This document shows positions 10,359 through 20,790 of a DNA stretch of 64,000 nt, piece by piece. The stretch is from Thalassotalea piscium. Lineage in GTDB: Bacteria; Pseudomonadota; Gammaproteobacteria; Enterobacterales; Alteromonadaceae. Below the pieces are notes generated by a model, which did no database searches, had not been told where the DNA came from, and saw only the letters and a list, made by a program, of their open reading frames with translations. The translations under genes were made by a program, and so were the position numbers. The stretch's first letter is position 1. Each line of letters begins with the position of its first letter. The stretch spans positions 2,108,001-2,172,000 of the forward strand of contig NZ_AP027362.1 of the NCBI RefSeq assembly GCF_030295935.1, given 5' to 3'.

Positions 10359-11078
10359 TTAATCTGATAAGTAATATTCAATCGTTGAAACAACACGTAC
10401 CAGTTTAATATGAGGGTTGTTTTTATCTCTAGAACGAATGCTGAACTGCCCTTGAGATGCTTTTTTAATTTTCCCTAATTTACTGTCTGAATCTAAAGCA
10501 AATTTTTCAGCTACTTCTCTTGCTTTGCGTGTTGCCTCTTCAATCATCGCCGGCTTTATATCGTTTAAACGTGTAAAAATATATTCCGTTTGTGTTTGGT
10601 AATTATCTCCAACAAATACAATACCTTGTTTACCAAGCTCAGATAACGCAGCCATAATTTTTCTTATACTAGCTATTTGTGTTGAGTAAACTGTTACTGT
10701 TTGTGTTGCACTATAACGATACTCATATTGTCCTGAATTTCCATATTGTTGAGCAGATTTATCGGATATAGCAGGAGCAGAAAAACTAATCTCTTCAATC
10801 GTAATACCTCTATCTGTGAGAAAGTCCTTAATTTTAGTGGTGTTTTTTTCAATCGATATATACAAACTTTCTAAATCATTGCCCGCTGCAATAAATTGGA
10901 TAGGCCATAACACAATATCAGCATTATATTCTTGTTCAGAAAGCCCTTTCACCTTAATCGTGCGATCGTATTGTTTATATTCTATCGCTGCACTAGCTAA
11001 TAAATAGCCCAGCATAGTTAACCCTAAAAAAATGAACACTCCTAAGGTAAAAGCACTTACTTTATTTTCTTGCTGCAT
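10359..11078 (-). CDS. SIMPL (DUF541) domain protein with N-terminal membrane anchor
   Basis: A 239-residue protein with one N-terminal hydrophobic helix (FTLGVFIFLGLTMLGYLLAS) that anchors a periplasmic SIMPL/DUF541 domain. The domain begins IKVKGLSEQEYNADIVLWPI and includes the family pattern of alternating strands and helices, IEEISFSAPAISDKSA, ATQTVTVYSTQ and the late EEATRKAREVAEKFALDSDSKLGKI segment. SIMPL proteins (YggE, BP26) form oligomeric rings in the periplasm; their function is unclear, with links to oxidative stress in YggE. It lies 26 bases downstream of the chemoreceptor gene on the same strand, so they may be co-transcribed. A GGTGAT lies five bases before the ATG. Confidence 0.88.
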   Translation of the reverse strand: MQQENKVSAFTLGVFIFLGLTMLGYLLASAAIEYKQYDRTIKVKGLSEQEYNADIVLWPIQFIAAGNDLESLYISIEKNTTKIKDFLTDRGITIEEISFSAPAISDKSAQQYGNSGQYEYRYSATQTVTVYSTQIASIRKIMAALSELGKQGIVFVGDNYQTQTEYIFTRLNDIKPAMIEEATRKAREVAEKFALDSDSKLGKIKKASQGQFSIRSRDKNNPHIKLVRVVSTIEYYLSD

Positions 11079-11104
11079 TAAATCACCAACGCCTTTTTAA
11101 ACTT

Positions 11105-12409
11105 TTATAGATTTTTATTAAACTGTGCGACAGCGTCAACAACCTGCCTTGCACCGATTTGAATTTCATTCATAACATCACCCGCTTGTGTTGAAAGCTG
11201 TAAAGCTTTGTCAGCTTCTTTCATACTGCCTTCAATCAAGGAGACTGCATTTTCTGTTAATTTTTTATTCTCACTAACGACACCTATAATTTCTTCTGTT
11301 GCCACGCTAGTTCTAGAGGCTAGTTGTCTTACTTCATCAGCAACTACGGCAAATCCTCTTCCTTGTTCTCCTGCTCTAGCCGCTTCTATTGCAGCATTGA
11401 GTGCCAATAAGTTAGTTTGATCCGCAATTCCCCTTATACTATCAACTAGTTGTGCCACCTTTTGAGACTGAGTGTCTAATTCAAATATACCTTTACTTGC
11501 GCCATTCATCTGTGTCGATAGTTGACCCATTGTGTCAATTGTAGATTCAATTACCTGGATAGCATTCAATGTATCTTCATCAGTTTTTTTAGATATATCG
11601 TAAGCAATTTCTGACGTTTCAGCCATTGACGCCTCACGGGCCATTTGCTCTGTGATCACAGTAGCAAATTTAACCACTTTATATAAGTCGCCATTATCAT
11701 CATGAATAGGGTTATACGAGGCTTCTAGCCAGACTACATTGCCTAAACTGTCAATTCGTTTAAAACGGTCAGATACAAATTTACCCTCACAAAGAGATTG
11801 CCAAAAGTCTTGGTAGCGTTGTGAATTAACCTCGTCTTGTGTACAAAAAATACGATGATGCTTACCTATAATTTGGTTAAGGCTATAATTCATACCTTTT
11901 AAAAAATTTTCATTAGCATTAAGTATTATGCCATCTAAATTGAACTCAATAACAGCTGAAGAGCGCGTTAAAGCCCCCATCATATCTTTATGCTCTCTAG
12001 ATTCTGCAATAGTTTGTGTTTGTTCACTAGAGTAAACGGCAAGCTCTGCGGCATTATTTTTGGGTTGTATTACCGTTCTATACCATATTTCTTTACCACT
12101 TTTACTTTGTAGCTGCATTGTGCCATGCCAATGCACACCATTATTTATTGCATTCAGCATAGCCTGGCAATTATCTTGCTTTAACGTTTTCTCAAAGATG
12201 AAATCTTTTATATGTTTATTAATTACTTCATTTTCTTTATATTCGCACGTTATTAAGAATAATGAATTAACTTCAAGGAACTTTCCTTCACGGTCTAACA
12301 AAAAAAATGCTAATTCATCCCTGAGATCTTTTTGTATATCATGAAATATGGCTAATTCACCCTCTAATTGCTCTATTTTTTGTACTAACTTTTTTTTGCC
12401 AAATAGCAT
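11105..12409 (-). CDS. Soluble PAS-PAS methyl-accepting chemotaxis protein
   Basis: This 434-residue protein has no membrane segment. The order is a short coiled coil, PAS domain 1 (about residues 25-130, [18 protein letters not shown]), PAS domain 2 (about 145-260, [18 protein letters not shown] with a PAC motif [13 protein letters not shown]), then an MCP signalling domain of about 160 residues. The hairpin tip that binds CheA/CheW is present: [20 protein letters not shown]. The signalling domain is short, as in soluble receptors of the BdlA/Aer2-like group. The second PAS resembles those that bind flavin or haem, but the cofactor cannot be read from the sequence. An AAGGTGG Shine-Dalgarno sequence precedes the ATG. 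No CheA, CheW or CheB genes are nearby. Confidence 0.92.
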   Translation of the reverse strand: MLFGKKKLVQKIEQLEGELAIFHDIQKDLRDELAFFLLDREGKFLEVNSLFLITCEYKENEVINKHIKDFIFEKTLKQDNCQAMLNAINNGVHWHGTMQLQSKSGKEIWYRTVIQPKNNAAELAVYSSEQTQTIAESREHKDMMGALTRSSAVIEFNLDGIILNANENFLKGMNYSLNQIIGKHHRIFCTQDEVNSQRYQDFWQSLCEGKFVSDRFKRIDSLGNVVWLEASYNPIHDDNGDLYKVVKFATVITEQMAREASMAETSEIAYDISKKTDEDTLNAIQVIESTIDTMGQLSTQMNGASKGIFELDTQSQKVAQLVDSIRGIADQTNLLALNAAIEAARAGEQGRGFAVVADEVRQLASRTSVATEEIIGVVSENKKLTENAVSLIEGSMKEADKALQLSTQAGDVMNEIQIGARQVVDAVAQFNKNL

Positions 12410-12843
12410 ATAACCACCTTATTAATTATTGTTAGACTCAAATTTGTATCAATACTGCGATAAATATTCCTTAAACCTATAAATTGATATATTTATTAAT
12501 TGTAGAATAAAAATCTAGCTACACTATTTTTTTAAAGTTGACACACGAAGTCTTTACATTAAAAAAACAATAATTAGGTGATAACGCAGAGCTATTAACT
12601 TAATCAACTGCAATTTGGATAGAGTCATTTATTGCAGATCACATGTTACTGAAAGTTAAAACGGTATATATAACAACCTAAACGTTTAATAAATTACGAA
12701 GTATTTCTTGTTAATGTTATGATTAATAAAATGGATTTCTATCAGGTATAAAGACGTATAAACCGATAACATTGAATATACCCTTGTTTGTAAAATAAGT
12801 ATATTCAAACTGATATGTCTTATACAACACTAGGCAATAAAGC
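12410..12843. other. Divergent intergenic region between chemoreceptor and sbcB genes
   Basis: 434 bases of AT-rich DNA with no supported gene. It must hold the promoters of both flanking genes. A short dyad GAATATA/TATATTC (12774-12780 and 12800-12806) lies 38 bases before the sbcB start and could be an operator; no known regulator site is recognised. Confidence 0.45.
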
Positions 12844-14289
12844 ATGAGCAACAATGAACAACCAACTATTTTGTGGCACGATTATGAAACTTGGGGTGTA
12901 TCGCCTAAATACGATAAACCTTCCCAGTTTGCTGGTATTAGAACTGACTATGATTTAAATATCATTGGTAAGCCAGAGATGTTTTATTGTCAACCACCAC
13001 AAGATTACTTACCAAACCCTGAGGCCGCTCTTATTACTGGTATTACGCCACAAAAAGCACTAAAAGAAGGTTTGTCTGAAGCCGAATTTGCGGCTCGTAT
13101 TCAAGGTTTGTTTACCACGCCCAATACCTGCGTTGCAGGGTATAACAGTATTCGCTTTGATGATGAAGTTTCCCGTTACCTTTTTTATAGAAATTTTTAC
13201 GACCCTTATGCGCGTGAATGGCAAAATGGTAATAGCCGTTGGGACATTATTGATATGGTGCGTGCGTGTTATGCACTTCGCCCTGAAGGTATTAATTGGC
13301 CAACCGTTGAACGTGACGGTGAACAAGTGGTAAGTTTTAGGCTAGAGCTGTTAACTCAAGCAAATGGCATAAGTCATGAAGCTGCTCACGATGCTATGAG
13401 CGATGTTTATGCAACAATTGCTATGGCAAAATTAATCAAAGAAAAACAGCCAAAACTTTATCACTACTTATTTGAATTACGTAATAAGAAAAAAGTGGCT
13501 GAATTGCTCGATGTTTACAACATGACCCCCGTGGTACACACCTCAAGTAAAATATCGTCGAAGCATGGCTGTACCAGCTGGTTTGCGCCAGTTTCCTATC
13601 ACCCTAGTAATAAAAATGCAGTGATTGCGGTAGATTTAGCACAAGATCCACAACCTTTAATAGAGTTAACTAGTGATGAATTAAAGGCGCGTTTATATAC
13701 ACGTAGAGATGATTTAGCTCCTGACGAACTGCCAATTCCTGTTAAGCTAATACATATAAACAAATGTCCTGCTATTTCGCCAGCTAAAACATTATTACCA
13801 GAAAACGCAGAGCGTTTAGCGATACCAAGAGAAACCTGTTTGGCTAACTTAGCCAAGTTAAAACAACACCTTGAAATTAGGGATAAGTTAGTAGAAGTAT
13901 TTGCTTTAGATGAGAATAACTTTGAGCCACAAGATGCCGAATATAGCTTATATGGAGGTAAGTTTTTTTCTCATGCTGATAAAGCACAAATGGAAATTCT
14001 ACACCAATTATCGCCAGAGCAGCTTGGTTCACACCCATTTAAGTTTCAAGATGAGCGTTTAACTACCTTACTATTTCGTTTTCGAGCAAGAAATTATCCA
14101 TATACACTAACCAATGAAGAACAAATGAAGTGGCAGCAATTTTGTCGAGATAAAATTCAATCAGGCGGTAAAGGTTTACTTAGTGCAGAAGAGTATATGC
14201 TTAAACTTGAAAACCTTGCCCATGATCATGAAAATGATGCCAGTAAAATGGCAATTTTAAAAGGCTTGTACCAATATATTCAGCAATAA
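12844..14289 (+). CDS. sbcB: Exodeoxyribonuclease I
   Basis: A 481-residue 3'-5' single-strand exonuclease. The DnaQ-like domain carries the DEDDh acidic residues: HDYETWG near residue 12, GYNSIRFDDEV near 98 and HDAMSDVYATI near 180. The SH3-like and C-terminal helical domains typical of ExoI follow. ExoI trims 3' overhangs during recombination and mismatch repair and binds the C-terminal tail of SSB. Length and ends match E. coli SbcB (475). The gene stands alone. It is notable that sbcB and sbcCD, both suppressors of recBC defects in E. coli, lie within 10 kb here. Confidence 0.97.
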   Translation: MSNNEQPTILWHDYETWGVSPKYDKPSQFAGIRTDYDLNIIGKPEMFYCQPPQDYLPNPEAALITGITPQKALKEGLSEAEFAARIQGLFTTPNTCVAGYNSIRFDDEVSRYLFYRNFYDPYAREWQNGNSRWDIIDMVRACYALRPEGINWPTVERDGEQVVSFRLELLTQANGISHEAAHDAMSDVYATIAMAKLIKEKQPKLYHYLFELRNKKKVAELLDVYNMTPVVHTSSKISSKHGCTSWFAPVSYHPSNKNAVIAVDLAQDPQPLIELTSDELKARLYTRRDDLAPDELPIPVKLIHINKCPAISPAKTLLPENAERLAIPRETCLANLAKLKQHLEIRDKLVEVFALDENNFEPQDAEYSLYGGKFFSHADKAQMEILHQLSPEQLGSHPFKFQDERLTTLLFRFRARNYPYTLTNEEQMKWQQFCRDKIQSGGKGLLSAEEYMLKLENLAHDHENDASKMAILKGLYQYIQQ

Positions 14290-14468
14290 CTAGATTGAAA
14301 AAGTTACTATAAAACAATGCATTGCAATCGCGTTAAAGTGCTTTATTGCAATACATTGCTTGTAAATACTACCCGTTTCATTAACTTTATAATTTTCTTG
14401 ATACACAGGAAAACCAGTTAGATAGTAGATATGTTCTTATCGTTAGTAAAATGGGTATAACCGATTTT

Positions 14469-15335
14469 TTACTTTTGAAACCTCGTAATTAAGCTAGAAG
14501 TGTCCCACCGGTTACCGCCCATTTCTTGAACTTCTTTATAATACTGATCAAGAATTTTAGTGTTAGGTAATTCGGCGCCAATTTTCTCTGCTTCAGCAAA
14601 TGCAATGGCCAAGTCTTTTCTTACCCAATCTACAGCAAAACCAAAGTCAAACTCGCCAGCACACATTGTTTTACCACGGTTATCCATTTGCCATGAACCC
14701 GCTGCACCTTTTGAGATGGTATCTATCAGTTTATCCGTATCTAATCCTGCCTTTTGCGCAAAATTAAATCCTTCAGCTAATCCTTGTACAACATTAGTGA
14801 AACAAATTTGATTAACCATTTTGGCTAATTGTCCGCTGCCAACATCGCCCATTAATTGACTAAAACGTGCGTACGCATCCATTATAGGCTTTACTTGATC
14901 AAATATGTGCTGTTCACCACCACACATAATGGTAAGTACACCGTTTTCTGCACCCGCTTGACCACCTGAAACTGGCGCATCAATAAAGCTTATGTGTTGC
15001 TGTTGGCAGTGTTTACTTAGCTCCCGAGCTAGTTCAGCTGAGGCCGTTGTATGATCAACCAGTACAGCATGTTTAGCCATACTCGCTAATGCGCCATTAC
15101 CGCCTAAAGTAACAGCTCTTACATCGTCGTCATTTCCAACACAAATAAAAACCACATCACAATTATTGGCGGCCTCTTTAGGCGTTAATGCAATATTACC
15201 TTGATGTTCCTTTTGCCATGCAATGGCTTTTTCATGAGTACGGTTATAAACGGTAACGTTATAACCAGCGTTAGCTAAGTGGCCAGCCATTGGATACCCC
15301 ATAACACCAAGCCCGATAAATGCGACTTTCTTCAT
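14469..15335 (-). CDS. NAD(P)-dependent beta-hydroxyacid dehydrogenase (GarR/3-hydroxyisobutyrate dehydrogenase family)
   Basis: A 288-residue enzyme with an N-terminal Rossmann motif GLGVMGYPMAGHLANAGY (residues 8-25), the substrate signature DAPVSGGQAGAENG (about 118-131) and the catalytic lysine region GQLAKMVNQICF (about 168-179; the lysine of the KxxNQ motif). Members reduce tartronate semialdehyde, succinic semialdehyde or glyoxylate, or oxidise 3-hydroxyisobutyrate. After the first strand the sequence reads YNRTHEKA, where an arginine in this position usually favours NADPH. AGGAGAG sits before the ATG. No pathway genes are adjacent, so the substrate is undecided. Confidence 0.9.
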   Translation of the reverse strand: MKKVAFIGLGVMGYPMAGHLANAGYNVTVYNRTHEKAIAWQKEHQGNIALTPKEAANNCDVVFICVGNDDDVRAVTLGGNGALASMAKHAVLVDHTTASAELARELSKHCQQQHISFIDAPVSGGQAGAENGVLTIMCGGEQHIFDQVKPIMDAYARFSQLMGDVGSGQLAKMVNQICFTNVVQGLAEGFNFAQKAGLDTDKLIDTISKGAAGSWQMDNRGKTMCAGEFDFGFAVDWVRKDLAIAFAEAEKIGAELPNTKILDQYYKEVQEMGGNRWDTSSLITRFQK

Positions 15336-15448
15336 TCTTACTCTCCTAATCTCTGATATTTATATTCTACGCACTCTTATAATTCATTTGCATAACTTTA
15401 ATATTTATTTTATATTGCACACAATTTAATAGCGGATAACATAAAATA

Positions 15449-15931
15449 ATGAATACAAATATCTATCAATTTTCAGCGGAAGATTATCGCGGTGAGTCCA
15501 TTGAATTAGCTAAATATAAAAACAAAGTCTTACTTGTTGTTAATACTGCAAGTAACTGTGGGTTTACACCACAATATGAAGGGCTTGAAGAAATTTATAA
15601 GAAATATAATGATCAAGGTTTTGAAATACTTGCCTTCCCCTGTAATCAGTTTAAACAGCAAGAAAAAGGAAACAATAATGAAATAAAAGCATTTTGTGAT
15701 TTACATTTTAATATTACATTTGATCTATTTGGCAAGATCGACGTAAATGGTGAGACTGCACACCCAGTTTATAAATTTCTCAAAAAACAAGCTCCTGGCA
15801 TTTTAGGCTCTGAAAGCGTTAAGTGGAATTTTACCAAATTTTTAGTTAATAAAGAGGGTCAAGTTGTCAAACGATTCTCACCGATCACAAAACCTAACGC
15901 GATAGAGTCTGATATAAAAGCCCTGTTATGA
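15449..15931 (+). CDS. Glutathione peroxidase (cysteine type)
   Basis: A 160-residue thioredoxin-fold peroxidase. The peroxidatic cysteine is C37 in NTASNCGFTPQYEGLE; there is no in-frame TGA, so it is a Cys rather than selenocysteine enzyme. The other tetrad residues are visible in FPCNQF (glutamine) and KWNFTKFL (tryptophan and asparagine). Bacterial members of this type reduce lipid or hydrogen peroxides, often with thioredoxin rather than glutathione. The stop overlaps the start of the OhrR-type regulator gene by four bases (ATGA), indicating a two-gene operon and probably peroxide control. Confidence 0.95.
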   Translation: MNTNIYQFSAEDYRGESIELAKYKNKVLLVVNTASNCGFTPQYEGLEEIYKKYNDQGFEILAFPCNQFKQQEKGNNNEIKAFCDLHFNITFDLFGKIDVNGETAHPVYKFLKKQAPGILGSESVKWNFTKFLVNKEGQVVKRFSPITKPNAIESDIKALL

Positions 15932-16368
15932 GTGAACAACTACACTTAGAAAATCAACTGTGTTTTAGGTTATATAAATTAAACAAAAATTTAACCAAGC
16001 TTTATGCGCCCTTACTTAAAGAGATAGGGTTAACCTACCCACAATATTTGGTGATGTTAGTATTATGGAAAGATAGCACCGCTAAATTAGTGAAAGAAAT
16101 AGGTCGAGAGCTTGAGCTAGATACAGGAACGCTATCACCGTTACTTAAACGTATGGAAAAACTTGATTTAGTAAAGCGAACCCGAAGCGAATTAGATGAG
16201 CGCGCCGTTTTTATAGCACTTACGAGTCATGGCAAACATATTAAGGCAAAGGCAAAGCTAATCCCGGCTAAACTATTTACGTTAACAGCACTATCAAAAA
16301 ATGAGTTGATCGCATTAAAAACTAGTTTAGATGAACTACTTGATAATACAGCGAAACATTTAACATAA
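15928..16368 (+). CDS. MarR family transcriptional regulator, OhrR type
   Basis: A 146-residue winged-helix regulator. The N terminus has the OhrR signature: LENQLCFRLYKLNKNLTKLY, with the redox-sensing cysteine at residue 12, followed by LKEIGLTYPQYLVMLVLWK. The wing helix region LDTGTLSPLLKRMEKLDLVKR is the standard MarR recognition part. OhrR senses organic hydroperoxides by oxidation of that cysteine and then releases DNA. A second C-terminal cysteine, used in two-Cys OhrR proteins, is absent, so it would be a one-Cys type. It is coupled to a glutathione peroxidase gene instead of the usual ohr gene. Confidence 0.9.
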   Translation: MSEQLHLENQLCFRLYKLNKNLTKLYAPLLKEIGLTYPQYLVMLVLWKDSTAKLVKEIGRELELDTGTLSPLLKRMEKLDLVKRTRSELDERAVFIALTSHGKHIKAKAKLIPAKLFTLTALSKNELIALKTSLDELLDNTAKHLT

Positions 16369-16504
16369 GCAATTTACTGCTAAAGTTAACTTTACTATAT
16401 TTATAATGTATTAACATACGTCATTTTAATTACTTTTAGATCTATTGCTTATGAGCATTTGCACTATACTTAAGATAACACTTCTCATTTATAGTAGTAA
16501 TAGT

Positions 16505-16717
16505 ATGAGTGCAATTTGGAAAAACCACGCTAGCCGCTTACATCAGTATTTAAAAGACGATAACACTGCTCAAGCCCAAGTATATCTTGAGCAGTTAATG
16601 TTATTTCCTGTCGATATTCAAGACAAAATTATTAATGACATAAGCAACTTACCTCATTGTAACTGTGAAGCCATTGCAGAAGTAATGCAAAGATATACTA
16701 TGTTTGAATTACATTAA
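16505..16717 (+). CDS. Small conserved-looking cytoplasmic protein of unknown function
   Basis: About 70 residues from the ATG at 16505 (MSAIWKNHASRLHQYL). An upstream TTG at 16445 would add 20 hydrophobic residues but is less likely. The protein is acidic and helical, with LEQLMLFPVDIQDKIINDI and a cysteine pair in LPHCNCEAIAEVM. No family is recognised and no strong Shine-Dalgarno sequence is seen. It is convergent with uvrB, with three bases between the two stop codons, so both need termination within the neighbouring gene or none is used. Confidence 0.5.
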   Translation: MSAIWKNHASRLHQYLKDDNTAQAQVYLEQLMLFPVDIQDKIINDISNLPHCNCEAIAEVMQRYTMFELH

Positions 16718-16720
16718 TTT

Positions 16721-18709
16721 TTAGGTTGTAAGCTGTTGTTGTCGTAATTTAGCTATTTTATCTCTTGTTGCAGCAGCTTGTTCAAATTCAAGGTTTTGTG
16801 CATAGTCCATCATAGTTTTTTCTAATTCTTTTACTTTTTTATCAATTTCTGCAGTTGTTAATAATTGATATTCACCACGCTGCTCTGCCACTTTTTTCAT
16901 TGGCACTTCACCACCAACATCCATCACATCGGTTATTTTACGCTTAACACCTATTGGAGTAATGTTGTTTTCAATATTATATTGATGCTGTTTTTCTCTG
17001 CGACGTTCAGTCTCGTCAATAGCTTTTCGCATAGAGCCAGTTATTCTTGCCGCATATAAAATCGCTCTACCATTAATATTCCTCGCCGCTCGCCCAATAG
17101 TTTGAATTAATGAACGTTCAGAGCGTAAAAAACCTTCTTTATCAGCATCGAGAATGGCAACTAAAGAAACTTCTGGCATATCTAAGCCCTCTCTTAGCAG
17201 GTTGATCCCTACTAATACATCAAATTTTCCTAAACGAAAATCCCTGATAATTTCAACACGTTCCACTGTATCTATATCTGAATGCAAGTAACGCGCTTTA
17301 ACGCTATGCTCATCTAAGTAATCAGTAAGGTCTTCAGCCATTCTTTTTGTTAATGTTGTTGCTAACACCCTGTCACCAATTGCTATTCGCTTTCTTATCT
17401 CAGAAAGGAGATCGTCAACTTGTGTCTCTACTGGCCGTACTTCAATAATAGGATCAAGCAAGCCAGTTGGACGTACAACTTGTTCTGCGATTTCACCAGC
17501 ACACTTTTCAATTTCATATTGACTTGGCGTTGCCGAAACATAAATGGTTTGTGGCGCTAACGACTCAAATTCGTCAAACTTCATTGGCCGGTTGTCTAAA
17601 GCCGATGGCAATCTAAAACCATACTCAACTAAATTCTCTTTTCTCGAACGGTCGCCTTTATACATAGCACCTATTTGTGGCACAGTTACATGCGACTCAT
17701 CAATAATTAATAAACCGTCGTCTGGTAAATAGTCAAATAATGTGGGTGGTGCTTCGCCAGGTTTACGCCCTGACAAATAACGCGAGTAGTTTTCTATGCC
17801 TGAGCAATAACCCAATTCAGTCATCATTTCTATATCAAATTGAGTACGTTGCACAATACGCTGCTCTTCAATCAGTTTATTATTATCTTTTAATTGTTGA
17901 GATCGCTCTTTTAGCTCAATTTTAATATTTTCAACGGCGGCAAGAATTTTTTCACGCGGAGTCGCATAATGTGTTTTAGGGTAAACAGTTACACGTGCTA
18001 ATTGGCGCTCTACTTGCCCAGTTAAAGGATCAAATTCACTTATACGCTCTAACTCTTCATCAAAAAGCTCAATTCTGAGGGCAAGCCGATCAGACTCTGC
18101 TGGAAAAACATCGATCACATCGCCTCTAACGCGGTAAGTAGCACGCTGAAAAGCAACATCATTACGCTTGTATTGCAACTCAGCTAAACGCCTTAAAATG
18201 TCGCGCTGGTTAACTATGTCACCTTGACGTAAATGTAACATCATTTTCAAATATGAATCAGGATCACCCAAACCATAAATAGCAGATACTGACGCAATAA
18301 TAATAACGTCTCTTCGTTCTAGTAGCGCTTTTGTAGCAGATAAACGCATTTGCTCAATATGTTCATTTATCGAAGCATCTTTTTCAATAAAAGTATCTGT
18401 TGTTGGTACATAAGCTTCTGGCTGATAATAGTCATAATATGAGACAAAGTACTCAACAGCATTGTTAGGAAAAAACTCTTTCATTTCACCGTAAAGCTGA
18501 GCCGCTAGGGTTTTATTTGGTGCCAGCATCATAGTAGGACGGTTCAGTTTTTCAATGACATTTGCTATGGTAAAGGTTTTACCTGAGCCCGTTACCCCTA
18601 ATAACGTTTGATGGGCTAAACCATCTTCAATACCAGAGAGTAATTGCTTTATCGCTTTAGGCTGATCACCACTAGGAATATATTCAGACTGTAAGTCCAT
18701 TGCTTTCAT
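16721..18709 (-). CDS. uvrB: UvrABC system protein B
   Basis: A 662-residue nucleotide excision repair helicase-like protein. Walker A is GVTGSGKTF near residue 39; the beta-hairpin [12 protein letters not shown] lies near 92; helicase motifs include DESHVTVPQ (about 339) and [15 protein letters not shown] (about 537). The C-terminal UVR domain ([20 protein letters not shown]) binds UvrC. UvrB loads at damage with UvrA and recruits UvrC for incision. The start codon overlaps the stop of the upstream MATE gene by one base (TAATG), an unusual coupling for uvrB. No LexA box is seen just upstream because the gene begins inside another gene. Confidence 0.97.
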   Translation of the reverse strand: MKAMDLQSEYIPSGDQPKAIKQLLSGIEDGLAHQTLLGVTGSGKTFTIANVIEKLNRPTMMLAPNKTLAAQLYGEMKEFFPNNAVEYFVSYYDYYQPEAYVPTTDTFIEKDASINEHIEQMRLSATKALLERRDVIIIASVSAIYGLGDPDSYLKMMLHLRQGDIVNQRDILRRLAELQYKRNDVAFQRATYRVRGDVIDVFPAESDRLALRIELFDEELERISEFDPLTGQVERQLARVTVYPKTHYATPREKILAAVENIKIELKERSQQLKDNNKLIEEQRIVQRTQFDIEMMTELGYCSGIENYSRYLSGRKPGEAPPTLFDYLPDDGLLIIDESHVTVPQIGAMYKGDRSRKENLVEYGFRLPSALDNRPMKFDEFESLAPQTIYVSATPSQYEIEKCAGEIAEQVVRPTGLLDPIIEVRPVETQVDDLLSEIRKRIAIGDRVLATTLTKRMAEDLTDYLDEHSVKARYLHSDIDTVERVEIIRDFRLGKFDVLVGINLLREGLDMPEVSLVAILDADKEGFLRSERSLIQTIGRAARNINGRAILYAARITGSMRKAIDETERRREKQHQYNIENNITPIGVKRKITDVMDVGGEVPMKKVAEQRGEYQLLTTAEIDKKVKELEKTMMDYAQNLEFEQAAATRDKIAKLRQQQLTT

Positions 18710-20082
18710 TAAGATATAGCCTCAGCTTTAGTAGCTTCAATACAAAATTGTTTCATAAACGTCTTATAAGATATTACTGCCATAATCACATTCCCCAATA
18801 GCGCACCAATAAAAAAGCCTTCAAGGCCAAAAAACCGGCTACCTAAATAAGCTAACGGCACATAACACACGAATAGCCTAACAACACTTAATACAAGTGA
18901 TATCATAGGCTTATGAAGTGCATTAAATGAAGAGTTGGTTAAAATAACAACCCCCTGCAAACCGTAACCAAGTGGCAAAATCCAAATAAATAATTTAATT
19001 AAATCGGCAACCGCCTTTTCTTGTGAAAATATACTCGCTATCCAAGGAGCTAACAACAATAACACTAAGTAAACAAATACTTGCCAAATAAGAACAAACT
19101 TAATTGAAGTCATGTAGCTCTGCTCTACTCGTTTCATATTGCCCGCACCAAAATTTTGACTGATAAATGGCGGAAGCGTCATTGTCATTGCAAGTAGTAC
19201 CAAGCAAGCAATAGATTCTATTCGAGAGCCCACACCAAATGCGGCTACCGCTGCTGCACCATAATCAGAAACAATGGCTGTTAAAACTCCTGCTGCTATA
19301 GGCGTTAACATGTTAGCGCCAGCTGCCGGCAAACCAATATGTAAAATTGACTTACTTGAAACAAGAAAAGTTTTAACAAAAATAAAGGTGGTGTGAATTA
19401 AACGTTTTTTATATGCCACTACATAGAGAATATAAGCTAAACCAACTGCCCAGGAAATTAATGTTGCGATAGCGGCCCCTTTAATTCCCATCCCTGGAAC
19501 GGGACCAAAGCCAAAAATCAGAATAGGATCTAAAATGGCATTTATAATACCTCCTACTCCCATTATTATACTTGGCGTTTTAGTATCACCCGAAGAGCGT
19601 AAAATTGAATTACCAATCATTGGTCCTATTAAGAACACACTGCCAAGAAACCAATAGTCCATATAATCATGTATTAAAGGCATTAATGCATCTGTAGCAC
19701 CCAAAAGTCTAAATATTTCATCTGCAAACAAAAAACCAAGTAAAGATAACCCCCCTACAATAATAGCCGTAAGAATAAATGCTGAAGTGCCTGCGCACTT
19801 GGCTGTTTTTTCATCACCTTTACCTAATGATCTAGCGATTACGGCAGATGTACCAATACCTAAGCCTATAGTTAAACTTATAACAGTAAAGGTAATAGGA
19901 AAAGTAAAACTGATTGCAGCGAGCGGTTTAGTGCCTAATAAGCTTACAAAAAATGTATCAACCAAGTTAAATGTCATTAGTAAAGCCATACCGTAAATCA
20001 TAGGTATAGTCATGCGCTTTAACGTTTCTGCGACTGGGTCTACTAATAAATCAATTGGTTTTTTCTGTACATTTTGTGTCAT
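18709..20082 (-). CDS. MATE family efflux transporter
   Basis: A protein of about 457 residues from the ATG at 20082 ([11 protein letters not shown]), with 12 predicted membrane helices and the MATE repeat pattern: two related halves, [23 protein letters not shown] in the first and [18 protein letters not shown] in the second. MATE pumps export cationic drugs or metabolites in exchange for Na+ or H+. The frame is open to an ATG at 20178, but the extra 32 residues (including MATLNTIFYNSLAF) are not typical of the family. It is followed without a gap by uvrB, which it overlaps by one base. The substrate cannot be predicted. Confidence 0.92.
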   Translation of the reverse strand: MTQNVQKKPIDLLVDPVAETLKRMTIPMIYGMALLMTFNLVDTFFVSLLGTKPLAAISFTFPITFTVISLTIGLGIGTSAVIARSLGKGDEKTAKCAGTSAFILTAIIVGGLSLLGFLFADEIFRLLGATDALMPLIHDYMDYWFLGSVFLIGPMIGNSILRSSGDTKTPSIIMGVGGIINAILDPILIFGFGPVPGMGIKGAAIATLISWAVGLAYILYVVAYKKRLIHTTFIFVKTFLVSSKSILHIGLPAAGANMLTPIAAGVLTAIVSDYGAAAVAAFGVGSRIESIACLVLLAMTMTLPPFISQNFGAGNMKRVEQSYMTSIKFVLIWQVFVYLVLLLLAPWIASIFSQEKAVADLIKLFIWILPLGYGLQGVVILTNSSFNALHKPMISLVLSVVRLFVCYVPLAYLGSRFFGLEGFFIGALLGNVIMAVISYKTFMKQFCIEATKAEAIS

Positions 20083-20419
20083 TAAATGTGTTTCTTCTGT
20101 GATAAAACGAAAAGCTAAACTATTGTAAAAGATAGTGTTCAGTGTCGCCATGTAAATATTAAGTTTAAGCGTATTCATTTTGAAAGGTTATACCAAAAAT
20201 TAGAGAAAGTGGGCGACCTGTTAGTATTTACATTCACAAGCAGTAATTACAAAACATTTCAGTGAACACTTTTCAAACACACCTGCCCGACAACCCAACA
20301 ACAACAGGCTAAACCTTTGTTTTAAAAGAAATTAACCAAAAGAGTCTATTATTCATTCATTTCACTGTATCCCTTACTACACCGCAATTGATGACATTTG
20401 TTACATATTCATTCACAAT

Positions 20420-20444
20420 GTTATCCACAGTTATAGTGGATAAC
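20420..20444. promoter_or_regulatory. Inverted pair of DnaA-box-like sequences
   Basis: GTTATCCAC (20420-20428) and GTGGATAAC (20436-20444) are perfect inverted copies with a 7-base spacer. The left arm continues to the consensus DnaA box TTATCCACA; the right arm read in reverse gives TTATCCACT. The site lies in the divergent gap between the MATE gene and the tRNA-Asn promoter. DnaA binding is an inference from the consensus; there is no replication gene nearby. Confidence 0.45.
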
Positions 20445-20567
20445 TATAAAAATATAAACATTACCAAAAGCTTGAACAGTTAGGCACCAAAAATAGGTGT
20501 TTTCTCCGCCATGCTGGCCGTAAAATAGGCAAACAAACAAATTAAGTGTTTTTTTCTAAATTTAGTG

Positions 20568-20596
20568 TTGACAGTAACGCGCGCTCCCTTTAATAT
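20568..20596 (+). promoter_or_regulatory. Sigma70 promoter of the tRNA-Asn operon
   Basis: TTGACA (20568-20573), a 17-base spacer and TAATAT (20591-20596) form a near-consensus promoter. It is followed by the GC-rich discriminator TCCGCCCCG typical of stable-RNA genes under stringent control. The first tRNA-Asn begins about 38 bases after the predicted start. Confidence 0.88.
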
Positions 20597-20640
20597 TCCG
20601 CCCCGTTAGCCAGTTGCTAACACGTAAGTGAAAACTTAAT

Positions 20641-20716
20641 TCCCCAATAGCTCAGTTGGTAGAGCGACGGACTGTTAATCCGTTTGTCACTGGTTCAAGT
20701 CCAGTTTGGGGAGCCA
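20641..20716 (+). tRNA. tRNA-Asn (GTT), copy 1
   Basis: A 76-base tRNA with encoded CCA. The anticodon GTT is at 20674-20676 within CTGTTAA; the acceptor stem pairs TCCCCAA with TTGGGGA, the D-loop contains AGTTGGTAGAGC and the T-arm is ACTGGTTCAAGTCCAGT. It reads asparagine codons AAC/AAU. Confidence 0.98.
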
Positions 20717-20790
20717 CATTTTAGTAACGGTTTTTAAACGGTTACTCGGCGAAAGCCCTTCTTCAATATTAAGAAGTAAAACAAGTTTAT

